Below, piece after piece: positions 63,763 to 64,000 of a stretch of DNA of 64,000 nucleotides (its first letter is position 1; each line of letters begins with the position of its first letter). Below the pieces are notes generated by a model that was not told the DNA's origin, searched no databases, and saw only the letters and a program-made list of their open reading frames with translations. The position numbers were made by a program, and so were the translations under genes. Source of the stretch: Candidatus Nanopelagicales bacterium (GTDB taxonomy: Bacteria; Actinomycetota; Actinomycetes; S36-B12); assembly GCA_030836325.1 (NCBI GenBank), contig JAURQC010000134.1, forward strand, positions 5,129-69,128, written 5' to 3'.

Positions 63763-64000
63763 ATGTGGTCCGACTCCCCTCGGGGCTTCAAACCGGTCTT
63801 CCGCTTTAACGATGAAAGCGGTGAACTTCGCGCCAACGGCGCAACTGTCTGGCTGACCGAGCGCGAGGAGCACCAGGAGTCCGATCAGCGATCGGAGTTC
63901 TTCTATGGACGCTTCATGCGAACTCTCAGCCTGCCGAGCGGATCTACCAGCGACGACATCAAGGCCTCCTACCAAGACGGAATCCTCGAAGTCTGTGTCC
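63763..64000 (+). CDS. Hsp20-like protein with short N-terminus (partial)
   Basis: The first 79 codons of a gene that runs off the window. FYGRFMRTLSLPSG and DDIKASYQDGILEVCV match the last two-thirds of an alpha-crystallin domain (small heat-shock proteins). The first strands of that domain, normally about 40 residues with a DLPG-type motif, are replaced by a short segment (FKPVFRFNDESGELRANGA). GGAGGGGG precedes the ATG. An antisense frame over this region is a shadow. Confidence 0.7.
   Translation, partial: MWSDSPRGFKPVFRFNDESGELRANGATVWLTEREEHQESDQRSEFFYGRFMRTLSLPSGSTSDDIKASYQDGILEVCV

Noticed and set aside
63544..63975. Minus-strand frame of 143 codons over the window end
   Set aside because: It is antisense to the Hsp20-like gene, which has a promoter, RBS and a recognisable domain.

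Overview
The window comes from a high-GC actinobacterium (roughly 60% GC by eye) with dense coding, many GTG starts, short or overlapping gene junctions, and no insertion sequence, phage, CRISPR array or rRNA operon. Diagnostic content is WhiB, a Crp close to mycobacterial Rv3676, MarP-, IdeR- and BagAB-like proteins, a DUF4244 pilin locus, an XPB helicase and a tmsAB pair. There are no mycolate genes. The H+-pyrophosphatase, NhaA and photolyase would suit an aquatic or other free-living actinobacterium, but the species cannot be named from this sequence.

Left half (about 1-33.7 kb). From recall of the Mycobacterium tuberculosis map, this largely follows the order Rv3644c-Rv3683: holB, tmk, topA; (hppA and a STAS protein inserted); MrfA-type helicase; Tad pilus locus; HAD phosphatase; Fic-like protein; acs; (nhaA); holin-X; marP; CoA-type NUDIX; thioredoxin-like lipoprotein; nth; crp; metallo-beta-lactamase-fold hydrolase; ridA; DUF4177; the two-ATPase bagAB pair; whiB4; ponA2; (yqeY); metallophosphoesterase. 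The block mixes DNA replication and topology, envelope assembly and stress control.

Middle (33.7-48.9 kb). This part is more accessory: tRNA-Pro(CGG) with a terminator, a PAPS-type sulfotransferase, asd-lysC, an MMPL transporter, the tmsA-tmsB pair for 10-methyl branched fatty acids, an ideR gene with a candidate iron box and a downstream dienoyl-CoA-reductase-like SDR, a photolyase-methyltransferase pair, and an orphan ParA/ribbon-helix-helix pair.

Right part (48.2-64 kb). pdxH, citrate synthase 2, serC, an MFS gene, DUF2530, DUF3027, a lipoprotein, a cold-shock protein, an XPB-associated protein and XPB helicase recall the M. tuberculosis region Rv0861c-Rv0889c. Three genes between the last two look like a D- to L-amino acid conversion cassette: GNAT acyltransferase, N-acylamino acid racemase and M20 deacylase. 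The window closes with a ClC protein and the start of an unusual Hsp20-like gene.

I found no defence island and no wholly new system. The best leads are the degenerate Fic protein, the IdeR box between ideR and phr, the amino-acid inversion cassette, the sulfotransferase beside the tRNA, the ParA/RHH pair and the shortened Hsp20.
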